DNA of 64,000 bases from Spiribacter vilamensis (GCF_004217415.1 NZ_SHLI01000001.1:1631239-1695238); one strand, 5' to 3'. Positions 35,191-43,899 are shown, counted from the stretch's first letter. Translations and numbers: made by a program. Notes: generated by a model not told the origin, from the letters alone.

Positions 35191-36185
35191 TTGACTTCAC
35201 GATGATCTGGGCGGCGATTATCGCCTTCGGCGTCATCATGTACGTCCTCATGGACGGCTTCGATCTGGGCGTAGGGATTCTCTATCCCTTCGCCCCGGAC
35301 GAGGAGTCACGGGATGTCATGATGAATTCCGTCGCGCCCTTCTGGGACGGTAACGAGACCTGGCTGGTGCTGGGCGGTGCCGGCCTGCTGGGCGCCTTCC
35401 CGCTGGTCTACTCGGTACTCCTGCCGGCCCTGTACCTGGGTGTTTTCGTCCTGCTTGCCGGCCTGATCTTCCGTGGCGTGGCCTTTGAATTCCGCTTCAA
35501 GGCAAGTCGCGAGAGGAAGGGCTACTGGAGCGCGGCGTTCTGCATAGGATCCGGAGTGGCCGCTCTGGCCCAGGGGATCGTTGTCGGTTCCTACATACAG
35601 GGCTATCAGACCGAGAACATGGTCTACACGGGCGGTGCTTTCGACTGGTTGACGCCTTTTACACTGGTTACCGGCGTGGGGCTTCTCGTTGGCTACGCGC
35701 TGCTTGGCAGCACCTGGCTGATCATGAAAACCGAGGGGGCGGTGCAGGACTGGGCCTATCGAATGGCACCGAGGCTTCTGGCGGGGCTGCTGGGTGTGTT
35801 CCTGATCATCAGTTTCTGGACGCCACTGGTCGACGAATTCGTACGCGATCGCTGGTTCAGCAACCTGTTCGTGATCTGGCTACTGCCGGCCGGGGCAATG
35901 GGCTGTGCCTACCTTGTCATGCGAGCCGTGCGTCGGCGTGACGAGGGAGTACCGTTCGTCGCCACGATGGGGCTTTTCATCTTTACCTATCTGGGGTTGC
36001 TCGCCAGCAAGTGGCCGTATGTCGTGCCCCCGGATTACACGCTGTATGACGCCGCTTCGGCGCCCGAGTCGCAGGCGTTCCTGTTGGTTGGTGTGCTTTT
36101 CGTGATCCCTGTCGTTCTGGCCTACACCGCGTGGACCTATTGGGTTTTCCGCGGCAAAGTGCGGGTCGGCGACGGTTATCACTAG
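35187..36185 (+). CDS. cydB: Cytochrome bd quinol oxidase subunit II
   Basis: The 332-residue membrane protein begins MIDFTMIWAAIIAFGVIMYVLMDGFDLGVGILYPF, with NSVAPFWDGNETWLVLGG, the standard CydB signature. It packs against CydA to form the oxygen-reducing oxidase. ATGA overlap with cydA; 3 bp before cydD. Confidence 0.96.
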   Translation: MIDFTMIWAAIIAFGVIMYVLMDGFDLGVGILYPFAPDEESRDVMMNSVAPFWDGNETWLVLGGAGLLGAFPLVYSVLLPALYLGVFVLLAGLIFRGVAFEFRFKASRERKGYWSAAFCIGSGVAALAQGIVVGSYIQGYQTENMVYTGGAFDWLTPFTLVTGVGLLVGYALLGSTWLIMKTEGAVQDWAYRMAPRLLAGLLGVFLIISFWTPLVDEFVRDRWFSNLFVIWLLPAGAMGCAYLVMRAVRRRDEGVPFVATMGLFIFTYLGLLASKWPYVVPPDYTLYDAASAPESQAFLLVGVLFVIPVVLAYTAWTYWVFRGKVRVGDGYH

Positions 36186-36188
36186 GGA

Positions 36189-37856
36189 ATGACGCCGAAG
36201 GCATGGCTGGCCCGGCAACGCCGTGAAGTTGTCGGGCCACTCCGGCTGGCCGCGCTGTGCGGCACCATTGAAGGTGGATTGATTATTGCCCAGGCGGGTT
36301 TCATCGCCTGGCTGATCCAGCAAGTCATCATGAATGAGCGGCCGCTGGCCGATTTCATGCTCCCGGCCTTGGGCCTGATCGGCGTTGTGGCGCTGCGTCC
36401 GGTCTTTGCATCACTCCGATCAGCCGCGGGCATCTCGGCCGCAGCAACGGTCCGGGCTACCGTTCGCCGACGACTCATCCATCATGTCGAGTCTCTGGGG
36501 CCAGCAGGCCTGGCCGACGTGAGCAGCGGTGAGCTGAGCAGTCAGCTGACCGATCAGGTGGATGCACTCGACGGATATTTCGCCCGCTACGTTCCGCAGA
36601 TGACCATCGCCGTGATCGTGCCGCTTTCCATTGCGGTCGCGGCCTATTCCCAGGACTGGATCGCCGCCAGCTTTCTGTTGCTCTCCGCACCGCTCATCCC
36701 GCTTTTCATGGCGCTGGTGGGCATGGGCGCGGAACGGCTCAACCGGGATCAATTCCTGGCGCTGGGGCGCCTCTCCGGACAGTTCCTGGATCGCGTTCGC
36801 GGTCTGACCACGCTGCGGCTTTTCGGACGAACGCAAGATGCCGCCGATGGCATCGTTTCCGGATCGGACGAGTATCGGCAACGAAGCATGCGCGTCCTGC
36901 GCGTCGCGTTCCTGTCCTCCGCCGTCCTAGAGTTTTTCGCCTCGGTTGCGATCGCGGTGGTCGCCATCTATATCGGCTTCGGACTGCTCGGGTACATCGA
37001 GTATGGCCCGTCGCCACAGCTCACGCTCTTCAGCGGCCTGTTCATCCTCCTGCTTGCGCCGGAATTCTTCCAGCCGCTGCGGACACTCGCCCAGCACTAC
37101 CACGACCGCGCCACCGCACTCGGCGCCGCCGAACTGCTTAACGAACTCGAATCACGGCCGACGGCGGAAGAAGGGTTCGGGACAGGCACGTTGCTCGAGG
37201 GTGAAAACTTCGGGACAGGCACGTTGCAGATATCCGGCCTGCGCGTCGACCGGGTCGGGCGGGGGACGGTCCTCTACGCAGAGTCCTTCAACGTGGATGC
37301 CGGCGAGCGGGTTCTCATTGAAGGCCCATCGGGGACAGGGAAGACCTCCCTCCTCCTGGCCATCGCGGGCCTCCTTCCGCCCGCCTCGGGCGAGATCGAT
37401 CGCCGCTTCCCGGATCCGCGGATCGGCTGGCTCGGTTCACCGCCTTTCCTCGCCAATGCGAGCATTCGCGCCAATATCCGCTTCGGCAATCCCGAGGCCG
37501 ATGATCCGATGATCCTCGAGGCAGCCCGACAGGCCGGCGTTATGGAATTCACGGAACGACTGGAACAGGGGCTCGACACCGTCGTTGGTGAACGCGGTCT
37601 TTCGCTTTCAGGCGGACAGGCACAGCGCGTCGCCCTTGCCAGGGCACTGGTATCACCGGCGCCGATGATCCTGCTCGATGAGCCCACCAACGCCCTGGAC
37701 GCGACGACCGAGGCCTACGTTCTACAGGCTATCAACGCGCTGGCAAGCGAGGGTCGGGCCATCGTGATCAGCAGTCATGATGCAGCGCTCCGCACCGTGG
37801 CCGATCGACGGTACCGCATCAGTGAGCAGAGGCTCGAGATGATCGCCGATGAATGA
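36189..37856 (+). CDS. cydD: Cysteine/glutathione ABC exporter subunit CydD
   Basis: The 555-residue half-transporter has an N-terminal membrane domain (to about 310) and an ATPase with Walker A GPSGTGKTS, signature LSGGQAQRVALARAL and Walker B MILLDEPTNALD. With CydC it exports thiols needed for bd oxidase assembly. The linker between the domains (about 330-345) carries two in-frame GGGACAGGCAC copies, reading GFGTGTLL and NFGTGTLQ, which look like inserted sequence. 8-bp overlap with cydC. Confidence 0.94.
   Translation: MTPKAWLARQRREVVGPLRLAALCGTIEGGLIIAQAGFIAWLIQQVIMNERPLADFMLPALGLIGVVALRPVFASLRSAAGISAAATVRATVRRRLIHHVESLGPAGLADVSSGELSSQLTDQVDALDGYFARYVPQMTIAVIVPLSIAVAAYSQDWIAASFLLLSAPLIPLFMALVGMGAERLNRDQFLALGRLSGQFLDRVRGLTTLRLFGRTQDAADGIVSGSDEYRQRSMRVLRVAFLSSAVLEFFASVAIAVVAIYIGFGLLGYIEYGPSPQLTLFSGLFILLLAPEFFQPLRTLAQHYHDRATALGAAELLNELESRPTAEEGFGTGTLLEGENFGTGTLQISGLRVDRVGRGTVLYAESFNVDAGERVLIEGPSGTGKTSLLLAIAGLLPPASGEIDRRFPDPRIGWLGSPPFLANASIRANIRFGNPEADDPMILEAARQAGVMEFTERLEQGLDTVVGERGLSLSGGQAQRVALARALVSPAPMILLDEPTNALDATTEAYVLQAINALASEGRAIVISSHDAALRTVADRRYRISEQRLEMIADE
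37179..37222. repeat. Two GGGACAGGCAC copies in the CydD linker
   Basis: Direct copies at 37179-37189 and 37212-37222, 33 bp apart, each in the context TTCGGGACAGGCACGTTG. Both read as FGTGTL, duplicating a peptide in the poorly conserved linker between membrane and ATPase domains. Confidence 0.85.
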
Positions 37857-39540
37857 GCTTAAACCCTATCTACAGATGCTCACCCGTTATCGTGGACGGC
37901 TCATGCTGGGCGCGCTGCTCATGCTCGCGACCAGCGCCTCCGGGATCGGCCTTCTCGCCCTGTCGGGGTGGTTCATCACGGCTACGGCCGTCACCGGTGC
38001 GCTACTTGCCGCCGGCGTCGCCGCCACACTCGACGTCTACGTGCCCGGGGGAGGTATTCGGGCGTTCGCGGTGTCCCGGACCGCCGCCCGGTACTTCGAG
38101 CGCATCTTCAATCACGACACGGTACTGCGACTCCTGCGGGACCTGCGTGGCCGCGTCTTTACCATGCTCAGCCACCTCAACCCCGCCGAGATGGCGCGTC
38201 TTCGCAGTGGCGAGCTCCTGAATCGACTGACCACCGATATCGATCGCCTCGACGGGCTGTACCTTCGCGGTCTCTCTCCTCCGCTAGTCGCGCTCCTCGC
38301 CATCTTTATCGTCGGCGCCCTGCTCGCGATCGGCGCACCCTGGCTCGGCGGAATCGTTATTTTGGTGCTGACCACCATGGCGGGCGGGTCACTGCTGGTG
38401 TCGTGGCGGACCGGTCAGCGCCTTACCCGCGATGCGGCAGAGTCGTCGGCGGCACTGCGGGCAACCGCCATGGATCACGTCACCGGGCTCTCAGAGCTGA
38501 CCGCCTTCGGCAGTCTCGACTATCACCGACAGGCGGTTATGGATGCCGATGAACAGGCCCGTCACCGGGACGAACGGCTCGCGAAGCGGATGGCGTATGG
38601 CGAGGCATTTCTCAACAGCGGTGTGCAATTAACCGCCATCGGTGTCCTGCTCGTCGCGTTGCACCTCGTCCAGACCGATCAGATCAGCGGCCCCGTCGCT
38701 GTCATGATGCCGCTGGCCGTGCTCGCCCTCCTCGAGCCCCTGGGCGTGCTGCCGGCCGCCGGCCTCCAGCTCGCCCGGGCTCGGGCCTCCGCCGAACGAC
38801 TGCACTACGGGACAGGCACAATCGAGGAGTCTGGCTACAGCACAGAGCCGGCGCTACGCACGAGCGGCCTCCCCGCTGCACCGCGGGTCAGTATTGATTC
38901 GGTATCGCTGATCCGGGGCGCGGGGGCGAGGGTCCTTGATCGCTTGAGTCTCGATATCCGGCCGGCAGAGACCGTCGGTATCATCGGGATGTCGGGATGC
39001 GGAAAATCCAGCATCGCCGCCATGGTGGCGGGGCAAATCAAGGCTGATAGCGGCACGATCCGGATCGACGGCACCAACATCGGCGACTTCAGCGTCGACT
39101 CGCTCTACGCAGACCTGGCCTACCTCACCCAGCAGACCGACCTTTTCAGCGGCACGTTTGCCGGCAACCTCCGGATTGCCAGTCGCGATGCGGATGAGCC
39201 GACAATGTGGGCGGCACTCAAGCGTGTCGAACTGGCTGACTTTGTCGCATCCACCGACAACGGGCTCCATACCTGGGTCGGCGAATCGGGAATGGAGTTA
39301 TCAGCGGGACAGGCACGACGTCTTGCGCTCGCGCGACTTTTCATGCGCAATCCTGCAATCGTGATTCTCGATGAACCGCTCACCGGTCTCGACGAAGACA
39401 CCGCCCGGGCGGTCTCGGCCACCCTCTCGGAGTGGCTGGCCGAGCGCACCGCGATCGTTCTGGGGCACGGATCGGAGGCGCTGCCAGGCGTTGACCGTTG
39501 CCTGGTCCTGCGTGCGGGCGGCCTTTCCGAGGCGATCTGA
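37849..39540 (+). CDS. cydC: Cysteine/glutathione ABC exporter subunit CydC
   Basis: The 563-residue half-transporter has a membrane domain followed by an ATPase with Walker A GMSGCGKSS, Q-loop YLTQQTDLFSGTFAGN, signature LSAGQARRLALARLF and Walker B VILDEPLTGLDED. Partner of CydD. The inter-domain linker has an in-frame repeat copy at 38809 (HYGTGTIEE), and the signature itself contains an 11-mer copy at 39306. Last gene of cydABDC. Confidence 0.94.
   Translation: MNELKPYLQMLTRYRGRLMLGALLMLATSASGIGLLALSGWFITATAVTGALLAAGVAATLDVYVPGGGIRAFAVSRTAARYFERIFNHDTVLRLLRDLRGRVFTMLSHLNPAEMARLRSGELLNRLTTDIDRLDGLYLRGLSPPLVALLAIFIVGALLAIGAPWLGGIVILVLTTMAGGSLLVSWRTGQRLTRDAAESSAALRATAMDHVTGLSELTAFGSLDYHRQAVMDADEQARHRDERLAKRMAYGEAFLNSGVQLTAIGVLLVALHLVQTDQISGPVAVMMPLAVLALLEPLGVLPAAGLQLARARASAERLHYGTGTIEESGYSTEPALRTSGLPAAPRVSIDSVSLIRGAGARVLDRLSLDIRPAETVGIIGMSGCGKSSIAAMVAGQIKADSGTIRIDGTNIGDFSVDSLYADLAYLTQQTDLFSGTFAGNLRIASRDADEPTMWAALKRVELADFVASTDNGLHTWVGESGMELSAGQARRLALARLFMRNPAIVILDEPLTGLDEDTARAVSATLSEWLAERTAIVLGHGSEALPGVDRCLVLRAGGLSEAI
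38809..38819. repeat. GGGACAGGCAC copy in the CydC linker
   Basis: Context ACTACGGGACAGGCACAAT; reads YGTGTI between membrane and ATPase domains, the same place as in CydD. Confidence 0.8.
39306..39316. repeat. GGGACAGGCAC within the CydC ABC signature
   Basis: Reads AGQAR of LSAGQARR. Conserved protein sequence forces most of these bases, so this copy may be coincidental. Confidence 0.5.
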
Positions 39541-39557
39541 ACAACAAAGGGACTCGT

Positions 39558-40616
39558 ATGACGCACCGCATTGCATTGATCCCCGGAGACGGCATCGGCA
39601 AAGAGGTCATGCCCAGCGCCGTTCGCTGCCTCGACGCCCTGGCGCGCCGTCCGGGCCTTGATTTCGAGCTCACCGACTTTCCCTACTCCTGCGAGTACTA
39701 CGCCCGACACGGCGCGATGATGCCGGACGACGGCATTGATCAGCTGCGCCCGCATGACGCGATTCTGCTGGGTGCGGTTGGTTATCCGGGCGTCCCCGAT
39801 CACGTCTCGCTGTGGGGCCTGCTACTGCCGATTCGCCGGGAATTCGGGCAGTACGTCAATCTACGGCCCGTCCGGCTCCTCCGTGGTCTGACGTCTGCCC
39901 TGCGCGACCGCGGGCCCGAAGATCTCAACTACCTCGTGATCCGCGAGAACAACGAGGGCGAATACTCCGATATCGGCGGTCGGCTCTATGACGGGCTTCC
40001 CGAGGCCATGGCAATCCAGGCAAATGTCATCACGCGCAAGGGTAGTGAACGGATCCTGGACTATGCCTTCCGAACGGCACAGTCACGGCCGCGACAGACG
40101 CTCGCGTATGCGACCAAGTCCAACGGCATCAAACACAGCATGCCCTTCTGGGACGAACAGGTCGCAGCGATGGCGCCGCGCTATCCCGATGTCGCGGTCG
40201 AGCAGTACCACGTGGACATCCTTGCCGCGAATCTGGTCACCCACCCGGACTGGTTCGACGTAATCGTCGGAACGAATCTGTTCGGCGATATCCTCTCCGA
40301 TCTCGGGCCGGCAACCGCGGGCGGCATCGGCGTCGCGCCCTCGGCAAATATCAACCCCGATCCGGCAATACCCTCCATGTTCGAGCCGGTGCACGGCTCG
40401 GCGCCGGATATCGCCGGTCAAGATATCGCCAACCCCATCGCAATGATCTGGACCGTCGTCATGATGCTTGAGGACCTCAAGGAGTACGACGCGGCCCGGG
40501 ATCTGATGGGCGCCCTCGAGACCGTTACCGGCGAGGGCAAAGTCCTGACCCGCGACCTCGGCGGTACCGCGGGCACCGTCGAATTCACGGATCGACTGCT
40601 GGCGGAGCTGGAGTAG
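39558..40616 (+). CDS. Tartrate/D-malate dehydrogenase (decarboxylating, isocitrate/isopropylmalate dehydrogenase family)
   Basis: The 352-residue NAD-dependent enzyme has IALIPGDGIGKEV, VRLLRG, RENNEGEYSDIGGR, the catalytic Tyr/Lys region, NLFGDILSDLGPATAGGIGVAPSANINP and FEPVHGSAPDIAGQDIANP. The GLLLPIRREFGQYVNLRPVRLL segment and NNEGEYSDIGG favour the tartrate dehydrogenase/DmlA subgroup over LeuB. 17 bp after cydC, possibly co-transcribed. Which hydroxy acid it uses is not decidable here. Confidence 0.87.
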   Translation: MTHRIALIPGDGIGKEVMPSAVRCLDALARRPGLDFELTDFPYSCEYYARHGAMMPDDGIDQLRPHDAILLGAVGYPGVPDHVSLWGLLLPIRREFGQYVNLRPVRLLRGLTSALRDRGPEDLNYLVIRENNEGEYSDIGGRLYDGLPEAMAIQANVITRKGSERILDYAFRTAQSRPRQTLAYATKSNGIKHSMPFWDEQVAAMAPRYPDVAVEQYHVDILAANLVTHPDWFDVIVGTNLFGDILSDLGPATAGGIGVAPSANINPDPAIPSMFEPVHGSAPDIAGQDIANPIAMIWTVVMMLEDLKEYDAARDLMGALETVTGEGKVLTRDLGGTAGTVEFTDRLLAELE

Positions 40617-40620
40617 GTTC

Positions 40621-40666
40621 GTAGGTTCGGGACAGGCACAAAACAGGCTAGGTTTGGGACAGGCAC
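40621..40666. repeat. Paired GGGACAGGCAC element
   Basis: Copies at 40629-40639 and 40656-40666 in the gap before the dienelactone hydrolase gene. The block starts with GTAGGTTC, part of a tandem TAGGTTCG repeat (from 40615), so a GTAG tetranucleotide precedes the first copy. Confidence 0.8.
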
Positions 40667-40709
40667 GATACTGCCGCCGCCAACTTCAAAAATGATCCAG
40701 GGTAAAGCA

Positions 40710-41492
40710 ATGCGAATCTTGCGTGGAATGACGGCAACCGCAGTGATCCTGGCCGTCCTGTCTGTGGCGGCAAAGGCGGAGATCGTGACCGATTCGATCC
40801 GTTACAGCCACGACGGCGAGGCCTTCGAGGGTTATGCCGCCTATAACGATGCACTGGGCGATGAACAGCCAACAGTGATCATTATCCACGACTGGGATGG
40901 TCTGGGCGATTACGAAAAAACACGCGCAGAGATGCTCGCGCGCAGCGGTTACGCTGCCTTTGCGATCGACCTCTACGGCACCGGCATCCGTCCCGAGCGG
41001 GTTGAGCGTCGGCGTGAACTGACGAATGCCCTCTACGCCGATCGGGCGCGGATGCGCGCGCTCATGCAAGCGGGGCTCGAGGCTGCCGGCACGCAGCAGG
41101 TAATGGACACTGATAACGCCGTCGCCATTGGCTATTGCTTTGGTGGCGCTGCATTGCTCGAACTGGCGCGCTCAGGGGCAGCGCTTGATGGCTTTGTGTC
41201 TTTCCACGGTGGGCTGGGCACACCGGAAGAGCAGAACTATGAACAGGTGGATGGGCCACTGCTCATCCTTCACGGGAGCAGTGACCAGGTAGCGCCGATG
41301 AGCGAGGTCGCCAACCTCACCTCCAGGCTGGACGAGGATGGAGCCACCTACACCATGGAGATTTACGGCGGCGCACGTCATGCATTCACCGATTGGGGAG
41401 CGTCGGATCGATACAACGCCTCCGCGGATCTGCAATCCTGGGCAGCGATGGAGCGATTTTTGGGACAGGCACTTTCCGAGCCGGCTGACTAG
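40710..41492 (+). CDS. Exported dienelactone hydrolase family protein
   Basis: The 260-residue protein has a signal peptide (TATAVILAVLSVAAKA) and the dienelactone hydrolase fold: IIIHDWDGLGDYEK, nucleophile Cys in GYCFGGAAL, Asp in HGSSDQVAP and His in GARHAF. AGGGTAAAG supports ATG 40710. A GGGACAGGCAC copy at 41462 encodes LGQAL in the last turn of the protein. Substrate unknown. Confidence 0.85.
   Translation: MRILRGMTATAVILAVLSVAAKAEIVTDSIRYSHDGEAFEGYAAYNDALGDEQPTVIIIHDWDGLGDYEKTRAEMLARSGYAAFAIDLYGTGIRPERVERRRELTNALYADRARMRALMQAGLEAAGTQQVMDTDNAVAIGYCFGGAALLELARSGAALDGFVSFHGGLGTPEEQNYEQVDGPLLILHGSSDQVAPMSEVANLTSRLDEDGATYTMEIYGGARHAFTDWGASDRYNASADLQSWAAMERFLGQALSEPAD
41462..41472. repeat. 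GGGACAGGCAC copy near the end of the hydrolase gene
   Basis: Reads LGQAL eight codons before the stop. Confidence 0.75.
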
Positions 41493-41501
41493 CCGGATGA
41501 C

Positions 41502-42320
41502 TCAGCGCTGACAGCCGGGACAGTAGACCGTCGCGCGCTGGGCAAGGCGTACCGAGCGCATGGTTCTCCCGCACCGAGCGCACGGCTTACCTCCGTGCCC
41601 GTACGCATGCAGTGCCTGCTGAAAGTAACCCGGCTGGCCATCGCTACGGGCGAAATCGCGTAGGGTCGTGCCACCCGCGTCGATGGCTTCGCTTAGGACG
41701 TCCTGAATGGTGGCAGCGAGCCGATCGAACCGTTGTCGAGAAATCCGCCCCGCTCCACGCCCTGGGTGGATACCGGCCCGATACAGGGCCTCGGTCGCGT
41801 AAATGTTGCCGACACCGACAACGACCTGGCTATCCATGATGAATGACTTAACGGCTAACCGGCGGTTGCCTGCCCTCGCGTGCAAATAGCCGCCATCAAA
41901 CGCCTCGCCGAGCGGCTCCGGTCCGAGTGAGCTCAACAGCGAATGGGATTCAGCGGGTCCCTCGGTCAGATGGACGCTCCCGAATCGTCGGGGATCATGG
42001 AAACGCAGGCATCGATCGTTATCGAACATCAAATCGATATGATCATGTTTTCGAGGGGTGGCGGTTGGCGACACGACACGGATGTAGCCAGACATGCCCA
42101 GGTGAAGAATGAGTGATCGTCCCGAGTCAAACCGCATGATCAGATACTTGCCGCGACGATCAAGGTGCTGCAGGCGCGCTCCCGTCAAACGCTCTGCAAG
42201 GGACGCGGGCACGGGCCAGCGCAGCCTCGTCTCACGAACCGCTACATGGGTAATGACCGCGCCAACACAATGAGGCGCCAACCCCCTTCGCGTCGTTTCA
42301 ACTTCCGGCAGCTCAGGCAT
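41502..42320 (-). CDS. mutM: Formamidopyrimidine-DNA glycosylase MutM/Fpg
   Basis: The 272-residue enzyme has the N-terminal catalytic PELPEVETTRRGL (Pro after Met removal), LHLGMSGYIRV, the H2TH region VVGVGNIYATEALYRAGIHP and a C-terminal zinc finger (CARCGRTMRS ... CPGC). It excises 8-oxoguanine, partner of MutY. ATG 42320 is required to expose the catalytic Pro. It lies behind the rpmBG terminator, so it needs its own promoter or read-through. Confidence 0.96.
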   Translation of the reverse strand: MPELPEVETTRRGLAPHCVGAVITHVAVRETRLRWPVPASLAERLTGARLQHLDRRGKYLIMRFDSGRSLILHLGMSGYIRVVSPTATPRKHDHIDLMFDNDRCLRFHDPRRFGSVHLTEGPAESHSLLSSLGPEPLGEAFDGGYLHARAGNRRLAVKSFIMDSQVVVGVGNIYATEALYRAGIHPGRGAGRISRQRFDRLAATIQDVLSEAIDAGGTTLRDFARSDGQPGYFQQALHAYGHGGKPCARCGRTMRSVRLAQRATVYCPGCQR

Positions 42321-42350
42321 CAGGTCTCGGTCCATCCGGGATGCCGACAC

Positions 42351-42374
42351 AAAAAGGCCCGCACGCGGCGGGCC
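42351..42374 (-). terminator. Intrinsic terminator of the rpmB-rpmG operon
   Basis: GGCCCGC (42356-42362) and GCGGGCC (42368-42374) form a 7-bp GC stem with a 5-nt loop; on the minus strand it is followed by TTTTT (42355-42351). A textbook Rho-independent terminator between rpmG and mutM. Confidence 0.9.
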
Positions 42375-42399
42375 CTGGAATCGGCGGTTTCAGACGCTT

Positions 42400-42555
42400 T
42401 TATTTGATTTTCGCTTCCTTGTAGACCACGTGCTTGCGGACTACAGGGTCGAACTTCCGGAACTCGAGCTTGTGCGGCGTGTTCCGGCGGTTCTTGTCGG
42501 TCGTGTAGAAGTGCCCTGTCCCGGCGGACGACACAAGTTTGATCTTATCGCGCAT
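42400..42555 (-). CDS. rpmG: 50S ribosomal protein L33
   Basis: The 51-residue protein begins [20 protein letters not shown] and ends [21 protein letters not shown], the normal L33 length and sequence. It is the zinc-free (Cys-minus) type. 8 bp after rpmB, ending at the terminator. Confidence 0.98.
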   Translation of the reverse strand: MRDKIKLVSSAGTGHFYTTDKNRRNTPHKLEFRKFDPVVRKHVVYKEAKIK

Positions 42556-42563
42556 GATTTACC

Positions 42564-42800
42564 TCAGACCTTCTCGCCGCGGCTACGCAGGTCGGAAACG
42601 ACCTGCTCAATGCCGAGCTTATCAATAAGCCGCATTCCCTTGCTGGAAATCCGCAGCCTCACCCAGCGGCTCTCGCTTTCGAGCCAGAAGCGGTGGTAGC
42701 GCAGATTGGGCAGGAACCGACGGCGCGTCTTGTTGTTGGCGTGTGAGACGTTGTTTCCGGTCATCGGGCGCTTGCCGGTGACCTGACAGACTTTGGCCAT
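42564..42800 (-). CDS. rpmB: 50S ribosomal protein L28
   Basis: The 78-residue protein begins [23 protein letters not shown] and ends in the usual Lys/Arg-rich [17 protein letters not shown] before the ATG supports the start. First gene of rpmBG. Confidence 0.98.
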   Translation of the reverse strand: MAKVCQVTGKRPMTGNNVSHANNKTRRRFLPNLRYHRFWLESESRWVRLRISSKGMRLIDKLGIEQVVSDLRSRGEKV

Positions 42801-42952
42801 TTGGCCCTCCCGAAATCCGTTACAGAGCCGATGCGCAATTGCGCTCACTGAGCCGTGTTTTATACCAGCATCGATCGGCTACTGCAACGTCAGCGACCCT
42901 TACTCCTTGAATTTACTCCGGGAAAGCACAAAGTCTACTCATAAGAAAGTTT

Positions 42953-42963
42953 GGGACAGGCAC
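42953..42963. repeat. GGGACAGGCAC copy next to the cbpA ribosome site
   Basis: Context AAGTTTGGGACAGGCACAAA, the fullest consensus form, immediately before AAAGGAA and the cbpA ATG at 42973; it becomes part of the cbpA leader. Confidence 0.85.
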
Positions 42964-42972
42964 AAAAAGGAA

Positions 42973-43899
42973 ATGGAGTATCAGGACTACTACAAGACGC
43001 TTGGCATCAGCCAGGACGCGTCGGCTGAAGAGATAAAGAAGGCATACCGCCGGCTTGCCCGCCGGTATCACCCGGATGTAAGCAAAGAGCCTGACGCGGA
43101 AGCCCAATTCAAGCGCATCTCCGAGGCGTACGAGGTCTTGAAAGACCCGGAAAAACGCAGACTTTACGATCAGCTCGGGGAAAACTATCAAGCTGGTCAG
43201 GACTTTACACCACCGCCAAGCGGCCAACGCTACGGCTCACGGCGAACTTCCGGAGCTGGCACCGAGGAGAACTTCGGCGACTTCAGCGACTTCTTCGAGA
43301 GCCTTTTCGGAGGTGGCGCGAAGACTTCGGGATGGGACAGGCACTATGCCTCCTCGCGTGGTCGCGACACCAATGCCGAGCTGACCATTGACCTTGAGGA
43401 CGTCTACGCCGGCTCAACGAAGACACTTACCCTGAGCACAGCGGGACAGGCACAACGCGAATTGAAGGTAAAAATCCCCGCCGGCGTAACTGACGGGCAA
43501 AAAATTCGGCTCAAGGGACAGGGCGAACCGTCACCGGATGGCAGCGACAGCGGTGACCTTCTAATCAGAATCATGATCAGGCCGCACAGGCACTTTCAGC
43601 TCGATGGGAAAGATGTCTATCTCACGCTCCCGATTTCCCCCTGGGAAGCCGCGCTCGGCGCCACGGTTGCAGTACCAACGCTCGGCGGCAGGGTGGATTT
43701 GAATATCCCGGCCGAGAGCCAGAGTCAGAAGCGTTTACGATTAAAGGGGCGCGGATTGCCGGGGAAGAAAACCGGCGACCAGTACGTTAGCCTTTTGATC
43801 GTGAATCCGCCGGTAGATGGGGAAGCAGCGAAGTCGATGTTCGAATCGATGCAAGCGACACTGGACTTTAATCCAAGAGCTAACCTCCTGTCGGATTGA
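42973..43899 (+). CDS. cbpA: DnaJ-class co-chaperone CbpA
   Basis: The 308-residue protein has a J domain (DYYKTLGISQDASAEEIKKAYRRLARRYHPDVSK, with the HPD motif), a Gly/Phe-rich linker with FGDFSDFFESLFGG, and two C-terminal substrate-binding domains (LKVKIPAGVTDGQKIRLKGQG, PISPWEAALGATVAVPTLGG). No zinc finger, as in CbpA rather than DnaJ. AAAGGAA sets the start at 42973. Repeat copies at 43334 (WDRH, in the linker) and 43443 (GQA). Its last 20 bp overlap the transposase gene on the other strand. Confidence 0.93.
   Translation: MEYQDYYKTLGISQDASAEEIKKAYRRLARRYHPDVSKEPDAEAQFKRISEAYEVLKDPEKRRLYDQLGENYQAGQDFTPPPSGQRYGSRRTSGAGTEENFGDFSDFFESLFGGGAKTSGWDRHYASSRGRDTNAELTIDLEDVYAGSTKTLTLSTAGQAQRELKVKIPAGVTDGQKIRLKGQGEPSPDGSDSGDLLIRIMIRPHRHFQLDGKDVYLTLPISPWEAALGATVAVPTLGGRVDLNIPAESQSQKRLRLKGRGLPGKKTGDQYVSLLIVNPPVDGEAAKSMFESMQATLDFNPRANLLSD
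43334..43344. repeat. GGGACAGGCAC copy in the cbpA linker
   Basis: Reads WDRH in the variable linker after the Gly/Phe-rich region. Confidence 0.8.
43443..43453. repeat. GGGACAGGCAC copy in cbpA
   Basis: Reads AGQAQ within the first substrate-binding domain. Confidence 0.75.

Noticed and set aside
37331-37340. GGGGACAGGG as another repeat copy
   Set aside because: It encodes the Walker A motif of CydD (GTGK) and lacks the final CAC.
37613-37623. GCGGACAGGCAC-like match in the CydD ABC signature
   Set aside because: One mismatch, and conserved LSGGQAQR codons explain it.
42511-42524. GTGCCCTGTCCCGG in rpmG as an antisense repeat copy
   Set aside because: It has an extra base and encodes the universally conserved SAGTGH of L33.
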